DNA from: Muricea muricata
Taxonomy: Eukaryota; Cnidaria; Anthozoa; Malacalcyonacea; Plexauridae
DNA length: 64,000 nt
Assembly: GCA_963855995.1 (NCBI GenBank)
Contig: OY979722.1
Span: 1,178,001-1,242,000 of the forward strand
Direction: 5' to 3'
The first letter of the stretch is position 1, and each line of letters begins with the position of its first letter. The notes beneath the pieces were generated by a model that made no database searches, had not been told where the DNA came from, and saw only the letters and a program-made list of their open reading frames with translations. Below, piece after piece: positions 33,901-46,800 of this stretch. The translations under genes and the position numbers were made by a program.

Positions 33901-36900
33901 CAAGTGAAAACGTGTTCTTTTTGCGGAAAAGGTTTTGCACAAGACACAAAAAGAAGAGGATATCCATGCTGACTTACCAAAGCTTGTGTAGTTGGGAATG
34001 GTTGAAGGTCTTTAGGTTTTGGTATTTTAGGAATGAGGTCATCAGGATTGACATTAAGCTGCGAAACGGAAGAAGCGAAATATACTTATTATAAAAAACA
34101 ATAACATTCTTGATATTCTAGTTTCTGAGTCATTGTTTGTTAGAAGAAAATGCCTAACCCTCATTTTTCTTTGTCTTGGACATAAATACAGATCGAGACA
34201 TCTCTCAAATCTTTCTTGAATGAAGTTGTTGTACCCCGGAACAAGACGTAAACTGGAGTATCTGGAGTAAAACAAAGACCATAAAGAATGGCTTGATTGA
34301 TTATTCTTGGTTATAAAAATTTAGGCATCAAATCTACGTACTTCTTTGGAAGGAAATTTGTGGGCCTGTCTTCCGGATCCATTCCTTCCCATTCTTTAAT
34401 CTCATAAAAAAAAAACAAAAGTTGTTCATCATTTCCACATTATCAGCTGTTTTCCTCTCTATCCTTAGACCATGGGTTCTGTTCTCGCTTTGAACGTCGA
34501 CACTTATGTTAGTTGGTACCCTAGCAAAAGTCGTTGTGTTTTCCCATGCACCACGATTTCCTCACACAGGGAATGTTCCAACTGGATCGACTCTTCTCTC
34601 GTGACTGTCCTCTTTGTTATCGAAAGGGGGTCGAATTATTGAAGGTGGATGTCACAGGCGCTTTTATATAGGCTCGACCAGGTTGATCTACGTCCTGCGA
34701 AATTTTGCTTAAGGTGGCTCGATAGTCTAACTCATAGCACATAATACTTCTTTCGCCATAGAATCTTTTACAGTGCGCGTGTAAAGCTTAGTTTAGTTCA
34801 TTGCATAGCTCTGCTGGTTGTCTTCATAATTGGAAAAGTTTTATACTCCTACCGTTCGTATGTCCAGAGACATTGTTGTCATAGGTAAGGTGTGGAGTTT
34901 ATGCAAATGAACTTATAATTAGAAACGAGTTCCAACAAGAAACGTGATTTCTATGTTCAAGCAAACTTTTAAGAAATTCTTTTTTAAATACAGCAAACAA
35001 TGCTATAGAGCTGTGCAATGACCTAAAATGAAGCTCAAGCATTTACGACAAAACATTTAATCGTAGAGACATAAAATTTCTAATGAATTCTGACTATCGA
35101 GCCACCTTAACTCTTAGCTGTAAATAAAAATGATTACCTCTTCTTCCGCAGGTAAGTACTCAGGAGGCGGATTGTATGATTCTTCGTGACCTGAGATGGA
35201 GAGAGATTGCGATAAACAACAAAGGAATCGCCCGAGAGAAGACAATGAAAGAATAACGAAAACTGCACCTGGTAATTTCATTTTGGGAGCAGGAATATGC
35301 ATGTTGTATCGCGATAACTTCTTCTAAAATAAGAAGACACATATAACTGATTTTTTTAATCAGATTTCTATCAAACATTGATATCATACGGATAATGATG
35401 TCAGCTAAACTCGTGACGTCATCCAAACATGATGTCATGCATACCTGTGTATCGTCCTGATCCCAGATCATGTAATACCGAGGTTTATCCGTCTCGGATT
35501 TTTTCGGCTTGATCCACCCATTGCGGATTGCTCTGACTATCTTCATTATCTGAAAGCACCATGATCAGAAGATAAGTTACTTTAATTGCTTCCTTGTACT
35601 AACATTAGCCATTTCACAATTGAGAACTGCAAAGCATTTATGGATTACTTGAAGTGACAGGCACACAAAGTGACAGGAAACTTTAAGAGTTAAAATTGGA
35701 GCAAGAAAATACAAAAGATGCCTCATTATCTCTAAGGAAAAGTCTTAAAGGTTGTGTGCACTATTCGTTCCATACCTCATGACTGCTGCTCTCTATCACA
35801 CTATCCCTCCAAAAAATCCGTGCATGCTTTGAGGTCTCGATTAGAAAATCACTAATTATCCAAGGTCTCTCATTCGTGTTTCAGATCCACGAATTTACGT
35901 TGCAATTACGATTCGAAAACACTGATAGAACGCAATTTAGAACGAGCTACTGAATTGCGAACAAAACTGCGTGCGGAACAAAGCTTGCCTTAGGTTCCTT
36001 GTATGTTTGCATGGCGATTATAAATATATCAAAATATAAAATTGTGGAAACACCACGTAAATTTATTACCGCATCTTCATCAGTAACCATAGACATTATC
36101 AGCACTGATGCAAATCCAAGCTTACGGATTGGAAGCTTTGCAATGATAATAAATTTACGTGTTTCTACGAAATTATATTTCGGTATCAAGCTTGCCTTTT
36201 TATGTTCCCATTTTGATGGTAAAAATCTGCTCTTTGGCTCCGGCCTGTTCGATATAGGATGATCCATTTTGATAGACGTAAAATGATCGATGTACGGCTG
36301 CAAAAATACAAAACATATATTAATTGTACCGTAGAGTAAATGCCTGCATCTTTGTCCAAAAACGCAACTGGTTTTATGTTCTGTTCTTACCTGATAAGGA
36401 TCATCTGCGCTCGCTGGATATCGCTTGTTCTGAATGTTATCGATCATTTCTAGTTCTTGATCTGTTAAAACTATTTCTTTCATTGTTTGTTTGTCTTGAA
36501 CAGTTCTCCTAGAAATTTTAGCAGTTTGTTCTTCAGTATCATTCATAGACGGCAAGACTACGGCCCGTTGAGACGAGGACAAGAGTTGATAAAAATCCTA
36601 AATTGTTCGCCAATTCTCATCAACTCTCACTAACTTTGAGTCGGTTTAAATTTTAATAAGAGCCAGGGTCTCATTTGTGACCGTATTTTGAAAAATTTGT
36701 GAGTGTGCAACTTGAATGCTGATAGTACGAGCTTACTAGACTCAGGTCTTCTAGGTAAAACTCTGATAAGATTTTGATGAGGTAAGTCAAAACTATAAAC
36801 AGTATTTCCCTGAATATTATATCCTACGAGTTTCTGCACTCACCAGTAATTCGGGTCGTCCATTTTTGATAGAAATTCATCAAGCTATGGAAAAGAAGGT

Positions 36901-39451
36901 TTATCATGAAATATCAACAAGAACCATCTTGCAATGCAGTGACCGCAGGCTCACCTCATCTCCTGTTGCAGGTTTCAAAATCTTCTCTCCATGGAGATCA
37001 TATCCAATATGCGGGTACTCGTTGTACCACTCAACAGGGATGTTGCCAATAGTGTTACGTAGCTCCTATAGCAGGATTTATTATCATATTAATAAATTCA
37101 ATGTTGGTACAATTATTGATGGTTTTGTACGTAATGATTACGAGGTATATTCAACGCAACACAGACGTGAGTATTATAAACAACTTGTGCAATGATTCAT
37201 AAAGGTGAATTGTGCGTAAATCAGTTAAACAAACATTTCTGGTTGTATTATTCTGTTACAACCATGAGTGTTCATAACTGATTTATAATTGTTTGTTTGG
37301 AGTTTACACAGATCTGCAAAGTTTAATGATTCATGAACTTTGCAATACATTTAGCCATATTCCTTACTGACAAGATGCTAAATACAACTTAAATATTTGG
37401 ATTACATAATCATATGGAGTACAGTAGGAACCTCTTCATCAGAATCCTCATCTTCATGGTCAACCTCTGGTTTCTCCTTATCTTCTTGATTTTCTTTTGT
37501 CATATCATTTTCTCCATTTGTCTCTCCTGCTTCATCTTCATTTTGATCATCAGCATCATTTTCTTCTGACGATTCATTTTGGTCTTCTTCCCAGCTGATG
37601 TCTTCATCATTACTTTCACTTGAACTTTCCTATTGGGTCAGAGGAGGTTGAGTGATAGGAACAAGGGGTATGATGTGAAAAAGAGACATGAAGGGATGAT
37701 GGGGGACATGATAGGAAATGGCCAGATTAAGGGAGGTAGGCATGATTAGAGGAGGGGGCATGGTGGGACACATGAGGGAAGTAGGGCATGATGAGAGGAA
37801 GGGGCATGGTGGGAGATGGAGCATGATGGGATAAGAGGTCATGATGGAAACAGGGTGAATAATGAGAAAAGGGTGAATGATGGAGAGAGGATGAATAATG
37901 GGAAAGAGTGATTGGAGAACATGTGTTTGGAAAAGGGATGGTGCATGGTTAGGGAAGGGTAAGGTGAAAAATGATGAAAACAGAGATATGATAAGAGATG
38001 TGATTAGCAGTACAAGCCCCAAAACTTAGTCAGGGGGGTCAGAGGGCTGTCAACCACTCACACAAATCCATTTTTTTAGGCTTAAAAAGTTACATCAACT
38101 ACCCAGTAATGTGTACTGGATACCTCTCTACAAAATTTTGAGCAACAAATTACACACATTTACAAACAAATCTAGATCTTCATCAGAGCCATCTTCCTCA
38201 GATTCCAGACCTTCGTATTCACTTTCCTCACTGTCTGTGCTGTCATTTCCTTCTGTCTTCTCATCCACCATTTTGGGAAGAAAGTCAATATCTTTCTACA
38301 CAAAATGGTAACATAATGAAGAATGCACTAGAACTTCAATACCTTACATCAATCCAGTTCAAAGCACTGGCATAGTTAAGATCTCCTTTCAGAGGGGACC
38401 CAAGAAAACCCATGGGAGCCTCCAGAGGCCAACTTCAATATTATGTAGATTCAGTATTAGATTGGTAGTTTGCTCAGAGGGCAGTAATCCTGCCTGGGGC
38501 AGGACCTGGGTGCTGCTAGTGCACCACAAAACCTTTGCGGGGGGGGGGGGGGCATATTGCCCAAATGGAGGTAGACTTCTTTCCCTTGCGGTGTAATGAA
38601 TATTCATGTTGTTTCATTTGCAAATCAGAAATATATGTTGCAACACACATGTATAATTATGTTTATCATTATAAACTACTTTGTGATGACAGAATATCAG
38701 CAGTGGTAACATTAGGCTCCACCAGACCTTCAGTTGAATTATCAACTGGTAAAATTGGCACGATGCAGGGGAAACAAGTCTGCCTCTCCACTTTCTATTT
38801 TTTTGCCTGCCCACCTTAAATTCAATAGGATACAGAGGTTCAACTTCTTATAGCTTAGCCAGAGGCCTTCTTCCCCCCCACCAAAAAAAAAAATTTTAGT
38901 AGCAATATTATTAGTTTCAGGGGGAGAATGCCTCTTTCTAGCACACTGGCTAACCAAGGGGTACACAAAATTAATGAGAAGTTGAACGTCCGTATGCTCT
39001 GTGGCACAAGTCTACCCAAATGCCATGGTGCATTCCATGCACAAAAGTTCGGATATCTCCGGCATGGAGTTTCAAAAATCATAATATAATTCATAATAAA
39101 AGTCGGCGTACAATCACGAATCTTCGGCGTGAACTTTACACAGAATGCACTCTGGCCCAAGTGGCTATGTTGCTGCTGGCAAGAAATATACATTATAGAT
39201 ATACAGCCATACAGTCCATAATATACATCAGTAGCTGAGCATATGTTGCCATACAAATATCGACAAAGCACAGCAGATAATTATACAGCAAAATATGACA
39301 AACACGAATAGACATTAAATCATAATATGCAACAAAATAACAAATTATTGATTCGTTTGTTCTATTAAACGATATTTTACTATGAAAGCCATTAAAAACT
39401 TACCTTCAAAGCTGGAGCCTTCTCTGCATTTCCCAGGCTTCGTTTTGGCAT
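30921..39451 (-). CDS. BOP1: Ribosome biogenesis protein BOP1
   Basis: WD40 protein of the nucleolar PeBoW complex (PES1-BOP1-WDR12), required for 27S pre-rRNA processing and 60S maturation. Exons from the start: 39404-39451, 38164-38295, 37432-37629, 36955-37065, 36844-36884, 36391-36508, 36196-36297, 35445-35549, 35269-35323, 35138-35190, 34342-34400, 34159-34261, 33978-34058, 33706-33775, 33446-33578, 32966-33063, 32783-32856, 32636-32696, 32479-32528, 32322-32396, 31765-31867, 31563-31647, 31345-31452, 31088-31158, 30921-31003. All phases close, giving about 738 aa (human 746). An acidic N-terminus precedes the BOP1NT domain ([55 protein letters not shown]). WD repeats follow ([62 protein letters not shown]), ending ADCTVRLYI. 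Exon 7 uses a GC donor beside a MITE. Confidence 0.97.
35992..36187. mobile_element. MITE at a BOP1 splice donor, with 11-bp flanking duplication
   Basis: Flanked by the direct repeat AAGCTTGCCTT at 35981-35991 and 36188-36198. Inverted arms share AAATTGTGGAAACACCACG / CGTGTTTCTACGAAATT and GTAAATTTATTA. The outer left segment GTTCCTTGTATGTTTGCATGG recurs at about 30612 and 58813. The right duplication copy overlaps the BOP1 exon 7 donor. Confidence 0.7.
37640..38000. repeat. Purine-rich degenerate repeat in BOP1 intron 2
   Basis: G/A-rich strand with repeated GGGGCATGGTGGGA, GGGCATGATGAGAGG and GGGTGAATAATG motifs. The minus-strand ORF over it is low-complexity and not coding. Confidence 0.6.
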
Positions 39452-40137
39452 CTTGAACTTTCAATATAATTATATATATATTATGTACAATATCAATAAA
39501 TCTACGAGATGTTTTTATACAAAATTTATATTTATTTTCCACGTGTTTTGAAAATAATAAAAGTCAGCGGTTTGCGAATCAATTCATGTAAGAAAAGTAT
39601 AGTGGTTATACATTTTGAGACACACGAAAAGATTGGCTTGCAGAGAGTACATTTTTAGTAATATTTCTTCAAACACAACGACATTGTACTAAATAGTACG
39701 ATACTAACTTTCTATGTATTGATATTCATATATACCGAGACCCCGAAATCTGAAAGGTCTTGTTAGTTCGGTCAGTATTTCAGGTTAGCAACACGCCTAC
39801 CAATATGTATCAATTTGACACAACACATAAATAAAATAAAGATGCTTTACCAAACAGAAAAGTGCTAGATTTTCAGTTATCTAACATATTTTACAAGTTT
39901 AAGTTATCTATCATAAGTTTACAAGTTAAAAAAACAAAAGCAATTTAGATTACGAATTTTACAACATTTTTATCATATTTATTATTAGAATTATTATATT
40001 TATAACGTTAGCTAAAGTTAAGCTAATAAAATACGTGCACGCGTTATTGCCGACTTGTTGTAGTATAAAACGTGCATGATTGTTGCTACATCTTCTTCTT
40101 ACTAGCGCTGAAGGCGCTTTGAAATTTCCCCTCCATT
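39452..40137. other. Spacer between CIAO2B 3' end and BOP1 start
   Basis: AT-rich, with a candidate CIAO2B poly(A) signal (AATAAA on the minus strand) at 39978-39983 and the BOP1 5' region near 39452-39700. No other feature seen. Confidence 0.45.
39978..39983 (-). terminator. Candidate poly(A) signal for CIAO2B
   Basis: AATAAA on the minus strand about 155 nt past the CIAO2B stop. Confidence 0.4.
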
Positions 40138-40963
40138 TCATGAGGATGACAAACATTGGTTGACAACCTTCAACAAATGCGAATTCTCTAATGCTGCAGC
40201 AACTCTTTCTTTGTCACCCAATTGCTTGTTCACTGCGGAGTAAAAAGGGATAGATACATATGTATATATACATAGCCTCAAAGAGATCGTGAAATGAGCT
40301 TTATCATAAAACCAGTAACATTATGTGCAAGGAATATTGTACCAGCATGTTCTGACGCATGGCTTCCTGGAGTAATTTCAACATCGACTTTAAACCGCTC
40401 TGGCAGGGACCTCAAGAGTTTAACCCTGATGGCAAGACCTATCAACGTAGCCATGCTACAATGCGGTATTGTCGGCGTGAAATTAATGTGTACCACGTTA
40501 TTCTCATCATCAACCTTCACCAGGGATTCCTCCACGACATTCAGCTCTTCTAGAGTGAGTGGATGTTCTGGGTCGTTTATTGAACGGACGAGATCTTGGT
40601 TCAACATTAAGGGTGAAATATGTTCGCGTATAATACGCTCATAGTTGCTCGTTAAACTTTGCATTTATTTTCAAATTTGTGCCATTAATAATATAAAACA
40701 TTATGTGATGCACCCTTAATGATATTACCAAAATTAAGAAAATTTGTACTATTTACCGGTAATTTATGTCTAGTCATGACAAACTTTATGCTTAATTTTC
40801 TTCCTAGTAATAAGGTTTGAGCATACAAAAGGATACCGAATACCTCCCTCTGATCAAATTTATCGACTACATTATCATCTTCTTCTTCTGCAAGCAATGT
40901 TCGTTCTGTAGCCTTTTGATGAATTTCAGGATTTACGTTTTCCAAGCCTTGCGAGGCAGCCAT
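40138..40963 (-). CDS. CIAO2B: CIAO2B / MIP18-family cytosolic Fe-S assembly protein
   Basis: Member of the cytosolic iron-sulfur targeting complex (CIAO1-CIAO2B-MMS19) that delivers 4Fe-4S clusters to nuclear and cytosolic proteins. Three in-phase exons, 40837-40963, 40343-40594 and 40138-40232, give 157 aa (human 163). Hallmarks are [19 protein letters not shown], the [12 protein letters not shown] motif with the reactive Cys, [32 protein letters not shown] and ERVAAALEN. The start sits in CAAGATGGCTGCC, a YY1-like context. It lacks the longer N-terminus of CIAO2A and matches CIAO2B more closely. Confidence 0.97.
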
Positions 40964-41642
40964 CTTGAATTCGTTACCATACTTCCTTGCGCAATACTCG
41001 GTCGCTTAGGCTCTGGTGCTCTTCCCTGGGCCTGGCTCTTATAAATTAATCAATAAAAGTTTGTGTAAAAATACAAACTGAATGTTTCCACTTTCAATGT
41101 TCTGTCAGAATGCTGACACAAAGACATTGAATTAACGTTTATTAGTTTTTCAGCTGATCTTTTAGGTTTTTCACAAACAACAGCTTTTCAAAATTCCCTA
41201 TTGACATATTGTTTTAAAATGGAGAAATTGTGCAATGTATCTCGAAGAATTGTTAATTCCCAGAGTAGGGTAGTGCAGTTAAAAGCACAGATATGGGATC
41301 TTTCACAAACAAAAACGATGACACAAAATTCGATGTCTCAAGTGGTGACAACAGAGCTCGGCTGTTATTCAATATATTGTTCAATATTTATGTCATACGG
41401 CGCGCTATATTGACATAAAACTTGATAAAAATGAGCGTGCATTTGAAATGCAAACATACTTGTATTCAGTTGATGTTGCAATTAAGCGCCAGATCAATGT
41501 TCGAGTAAAAAACATCATTCATTTTTAAACAGACAATAGACATAAATTCAATATATTAATCGTCAGCAGGTGATGCCCTCAATATATGATCTCTCTAAAA
41601 GCATATGCAGTTGCCAATAACTAATATATTAATCGCTACAAA
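40964..41642. other. Divergent spacer between CIAO2B and GPCR
   Basis: Upstream regions of both genes. Short ORFs here show no recognisable protein. No repeat or RNA gene identified. Confidence 0.4.
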
Positions 41643-42620
41643 ATGGACAGCGGGCAGAATACAACTCATTTTTCAAACCTTTCAGAATCGCAGCTAGAAT
41701 TGTACCTATCCTCGCACGAACGAGCGCTTCTAACTGGAGTGTATATAATATTCAGTTTTTTCGGTTTATTCGGAAACGGAATAGTTATTTACGTTGTTAT
41801 TTCATTAGGATTTCATGCTGATGTTCCAGCCAACATCTTCGTTCTCAGTCAGGCGTTCTCGGACTTTGGCATAGCGTTTTCTCTCCTGATCTACATAGTC
41901 CACATGTATATTTGGAGCTGGGACGTTTTTTACTGGTATACTGGCGTTGTCTGGCTAGCCTCCCTGGGGAGTTTATTTTTGCTCACTTTTAATCGTTTGA
42001 TTTCTGTATTGGACTCGTTTAGCTATCCTCGTCGAATGACCCCATTTCGAGCAAAAGTATTAGTAATCTTTAACTGGTTTCTAGCCCTTATTGTTACCAT
42101 CTATCCCATAGTAATCCCACGGTACGGCACCAACATTGGACGGTATTACATTGTAATAATTACAGCGTGTGTTATGCTCTTCAATGTCTACCTATTTCGC
42201 GAGGCGAGAATTCAGACGAAAAAAATCAGTCGACAAAATCGAATCGTCACAGGTTTGCAAAAAAACTTAAAAGAAGATTTCAAGTCGGTTCGAACTGTCG
42301 CCATTATTGGAGGAGCATTCCTAGTCTGCTGTCTACCTTTCACTATTGTCACTTTTATATACGGAGATGATAAAATAACTGTTGAGTTTCAGAGAAACGC
42401 AGCATTTACTGGAACTTTGATGCCAATAAATGCTATCTTAGATCCGGCTATATATTACTTCCGCAGTCCAGAATTTCGAGCTTTCTACCAAAGATTTAAA
42501 AGATCTCGTGAAATTGAGTTCCACATGAAATCAACTTCTACAATCAAAACTCGTGTTTGGGCGTTTAAAACCACGAACCGCGTCAAATCCATCGAGAATG
42601 AACCCGATGGAAGCCCATAA
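41643..42620 (+). CDS. Rhodopsin-like (class A) G-protein-coupled receptor, intronless
   Basis: 325-aa seven-transmembrane protein in a single exon. It has N-terminal N-glycosylation sites (NTTHF, NLSES). TM1 has GNGIVIYVV, TM2 has SQAFSDFGIAF with the sodium-site Asp, and TM3 ends in NRLISV in place of DRY. TM4 has the conserved Trp (FNWFLA), TM6 reads VCCLPF (CWxP altered) and TM7 reads NAILDPAIYY (D instead of N in NPxxY). The usual TM3 Cys of the extracellular disulfide is not visible, and the opsin lysine position is Pro, so it is not an opsin. It resembles lineage-specific intronless receptors of early-branching animals; the ligand cannot be inferred. Confidence 0.85.
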   Translation: MDSGQNTTHFSNLSESQLELYLSSHERALLTGVYIIFSFFGLFGNGIVIYVVISLGFHADVPANIFVLSQAFSDFGIAFSLLIYIVHMYIWSWDVFYWYTGVVWLASLGSLFLLTFNRLISVLDSFSYPRRMTPFRAKVLVIFNWFLALIVTIYPIVIPRYGTNIGRYYIVIITACVMLFNVYLFREARIQTKKISRQNRIVTGLQKNLKEDFKSVRTVAIIGGAFLVCCLPFTIVTFIYGDDKITVEFQRNAAFTGTLMPINAILDPAIYYFRSPEFRAFYQRFKRSREIEFHMKSTSTIKTRVWAFKTTNRVKSIENEPDGSP

Positions 42621-43810
42621 TTGCTCATTTTTTTTTAATCCGCGAGCAGGCTGGCATAATCTGGATTGCATTCACCATATACAACAGCCAAGTAATCTGA
42701 AAACACGGAAAAGCAATGGCAGTACTGTATAGTGAATGGTCAAACAGAAATCTTTTTTTTTCAATCCAAACTATTAAATCCCTCATGAAATATAATTTAA
42801 GTACTTTGTTTTCAGATTTCTGGCAGACCTATAATTGTTTTTACTACGTTTCATCAGCTGGTTTATCAAATCAAATCAGCTAGTTTATAGGCATACTAAA
42901 GGTATGCTACATAGGTATGCTAAGGATACATGAATCAGAAAATAATCTGGTATGATTTGGATAATATTATTTTGCAAAACTATCTGTCAAGTCATGCATT
43001 GAAAAGCACTCGTGCATTAATTATTTTCAACAAGAAATGCAACAGCCAACTCAAAAAAGTTGTCCTTCAAAAATCTATTTAATTTTTTGAATTTTGCAAT
43101 TAAGATTTGGATTTTTAAAGGACAACCTCTTTCAAATTAGCTGCATCATATACACAAATATAATTTGCGTGAATATTGACAACTCACATGTAGTCAGAAG
43201 CAAACAAGTTTAAAATTTATGAAGTATAAGGAAATATATAAATCGTCACATCGTCCTCTTCCATTTTGTTTTTTCGTATTTTTTTTGAGAAACTCTTCCC
43301 CTCATTCCAGTGTATGTGTCTCTTGCTACCTGACATACAACATCAGACTTTGTTTACAATTTCATGAAGAGAACATCAATACTTTTTTGCAAAATTATAG
43401 CTGGATCCTTAGACTTAGTGTTAAAATAAAGAATGGTTCAAGTAACATGCAAAGTTGCAGTTAGAGTTGCGCGCTTTCAGCAAAGCGAGGTGTCCGTAAG
43501 ACGGGAGGCATGACTTGAACAAGGAATCAAATCTTAATCTAATTTCTCCGACGGAAAGAAAAAAAGCAAGCAAGAAAGAAAGAAAGAAAGGTCAGATTTA
43601 CCATTCCCATATCGGTAGAAAATGATTCACTTGAATCAATTTCCCAACTTATACATTTCTAGTCTAAAATTCAGACACACCATATTAAGTAATCACTACA
43701 TTACAGAATCAGGACGAGTCTGAACATTATTAGGCTTTGCGCACGCATGAATTTTTGATTCGGCACCACAATCAGTGGCAAAGTAGAGCGTACCGTATAC
43801 ATATATGTGA
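42621..43810. other. Spacer between GPCR and tandem array
   Basis: AT-rich with a short GAAA run near 43,560-43,590. I see no gene. The last 80 bp contain very diverged array sequence. Confidence 0.4.
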
Positions 43811-46800
43811 ATTTTAAGCCAAAATTTTTGCAAAAGGTGGAAATGCACACCAAAGCGTGAACCACTGCAACAAACGTTCATGCTTGGGCAAAGCGTGTCA
43901 ATTATTGACCTTAACCATTTTTTTCAGCAAATGCTTAAGCGAGATTTGAACCAGATCAACTGGTAATTCACATCAAAGCCTTGACCACTGCACCACACAT
44001 TCATGCTTGAGAATGTCTTGTAAATTATGGACTTTAATTTTTTCTTCTTTATTTTAAGCCAAAATTTTTGCAAAGACTATACCTAGGTTTGAACCAGATC
44101 TGTCAACTGGTAATTCACATCAAAGCCTGGACCACTGCACCACACATTCATGCTTGAGAACGTCTTGTAAATTATGGACTTTAATTTTTTCTTCTTTATT
44201 TTAAGCCAAAATTTTAGCAAAAGACATCACCGAGGATTGAACCAGATCAGTCAACCGACAATTTCCACCAAAGCCTTGACCACTGCACCACCCACTCATG
44301 CTTGAGAACGTCTTGTAAATTATGGACTTTAATTTTTTCTTCTTTATTTTAAGCCAAAATTTTTGCAAGACTGCACCGTGGTTTAAATTAGATCAACTGG
44401 CATTTCACACCAAAGCCTAGACCACTGCACCACACATTCATGCTTGAGAATGTCTTGTAAATTATGGAACTGAACTTTTTCTTCTATATTTTAAGCCAAA
44501 ATTTCTGCAAAAGACTTCATAGAGCTTTGAACCAGATGAACTGGCAATTCACACCAAAGCCTTAACCACTACACCACATATTTATGCTTAAGAACATCGT
44601 GTAAATTATGGAACTAAACCTTTTCTTCCATATTTTAAGCAAAAATTTTTGCAAAAGAGTTCATCTAGGTTTGAACCAGATCAGTCGACTGCCTATTCAC
44701 ACCAAAGCCTTGACCACTGCACCACTCATTCATGCTTGAGAATATCCTGTAAATTATGGACTTTAATTTTTTCTTCTTTATTCAAGCCAAAATTTTTGCA
44801 AAAGGCTTCACCGAGATTTGAACTAGATCAACTGGCAATTCACATTAAAGCCTTGACCACTGCACAACACATTCATGCTTGAGAATGTCTTTTAAATTAT
44901 GGACTTTAATTTTTTCTTCTTTATCTTAAGCCAAATTTTTTGCAAAAGACTTCATAGAGGTTTGAACCATATCATCTGGCAATTTTCACCAAAGCCATGA
45001 TCACTACACCACAGATTCATGCTTGAGAACATCGTGTAAATTATGGAACTAAACCTTTTCTTCTATATTTTAAGCCAAAATTTCTGCAAAAGACTTCATC
45101 GAGATTTGAACCAGATCAACCGCCAATTCACACCAAAGCCTTGACCACTGCACCACACATTCATGCTTGAGAATGTCCTGTAAATTATGGACTTTAATTT
45201 TTTCTACTTTATTTTAAGCAAAATTTTTGCAGAAGACTTCATGGAGATTTGAACCAGATCAAATGACAATTCACACCAAAGCCTTCACCACTGCACCACA
45301 CATTCATGCTTGAGAACGTCTTGTAAATTATGGACTTTAATTTTTTCTTCTTTATTTTAAGCCAAAATTTTTGCAAAAGACTACACCGAGGTTTGAACCA
45401 GATCAACTAGCATTTCACACCAAAGCCTTGACCACTGCACCACACATTCATGCTTGCGAATGTCCCACAAATTATGGACTTTAATTTTTTCTTCTTTATT
45501 TTAAGCCAAAATTTTTGCAAAAGACTGCACCGTGGTTTAAATTAGATCAACTGGCAATTCACATCAAAGCCTTGACCACTGCACCACACATTCATGCTTG
45601 AGAATGTCTTGTAAATTATGGACTTTAATTTTTTCTTCTTTATTTTAAGCCAAAATTTTTGCAAAGACTATACCTAGGTTTGAACCAGATCTGTCAACTG
45701 GTAATTCCCACCAAAGCCATGATCACTACACCACACATTCATGCTTGAGAACATCGTGTAAATTATGGAACTAAACCTTTTCTTCTATATTTTAAGCCAA
45801 AATTTTTGCAAAAGACCACACCGTGGTTTGAACCAGATCAACTGACAATTCATACCAAACCCTTCGCCACTGCACCGCACATTCATGCTTGAGAATATCC
45901 TGTAAATTATGGACTTTAATTTTTTCTTCTTTATTCAAGCCAAAATTTTTGCAAAAGGCTTCACCGAGATTTGAACTAGATCATCTGGCAATTCACACCA
46001 AAGCCTTGACCACTGCACAACACACTCATGCTTGAGAATGTCTTTTAAATTATGGACTTTAATTTTTTCTACTTTATTTTAAGCAAAATTTTTGCAGAAG
46101 ACTTCATGGAGATTTGAACCAGATCAAATGACAATTCACACCAAAGCCTTCACCACTGCACCACACATTCATGCTTGAGAACGTCTTGTAAATTATGGAC
46201 TTTAATTTTTTCTTCTTTATTTTAAGCCAAAATTTTTGCAAAAGACTACACCGAGGTTTGAACCAGATCAACTAGCATTTCACCCCAAAGCCTTGACCAC
46301 TGCACCACACATTCATGCTTGCGAATGTCCCACAAATTATGGACTTTAATTTTTTCTTCTTTATTTTAAGCCAAAATTTTTGCAAAAGACTGCACCGTGG
46401 TTTAAATTAGATCAACTGGCAATTCACATCAAAGCCTTGACCACTGCACCACACATTCATGCTTGAGAATGTCTTGTAAATTATGGACTTTAATTTTTTC
46501 TTCTTTATTTTAAGCCAAAATTTTTGCAAAGACTATACCTAGGTTTGAACCAGATCTGTCAACTGGTAATTCCCACCAAAGCCATGATCACTACACCACA
46601 CATTCATGCTTGAGAACATCGTGTAAATTATGGAACTAAACCTTTTCTTCTATATTTTAAGCCAAAATTTTTGCAAAAGACCACACCGTGGTTTGAACCA
46701 GATCAACTGACAATTCATACCAAACCCTTCGCCACTGCACCGCACATTCATGCTTGAGAATATCCTGTAAATTATGGACTTTAATTTTTTCTTCTTTATT

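Noticed and set aside
37630..38022. 130-aa low-complexity ORF in BOP1 intron 2
   Set aside because: It is the complement of a purine-rich degenerate repeat with no homology to BOP1.
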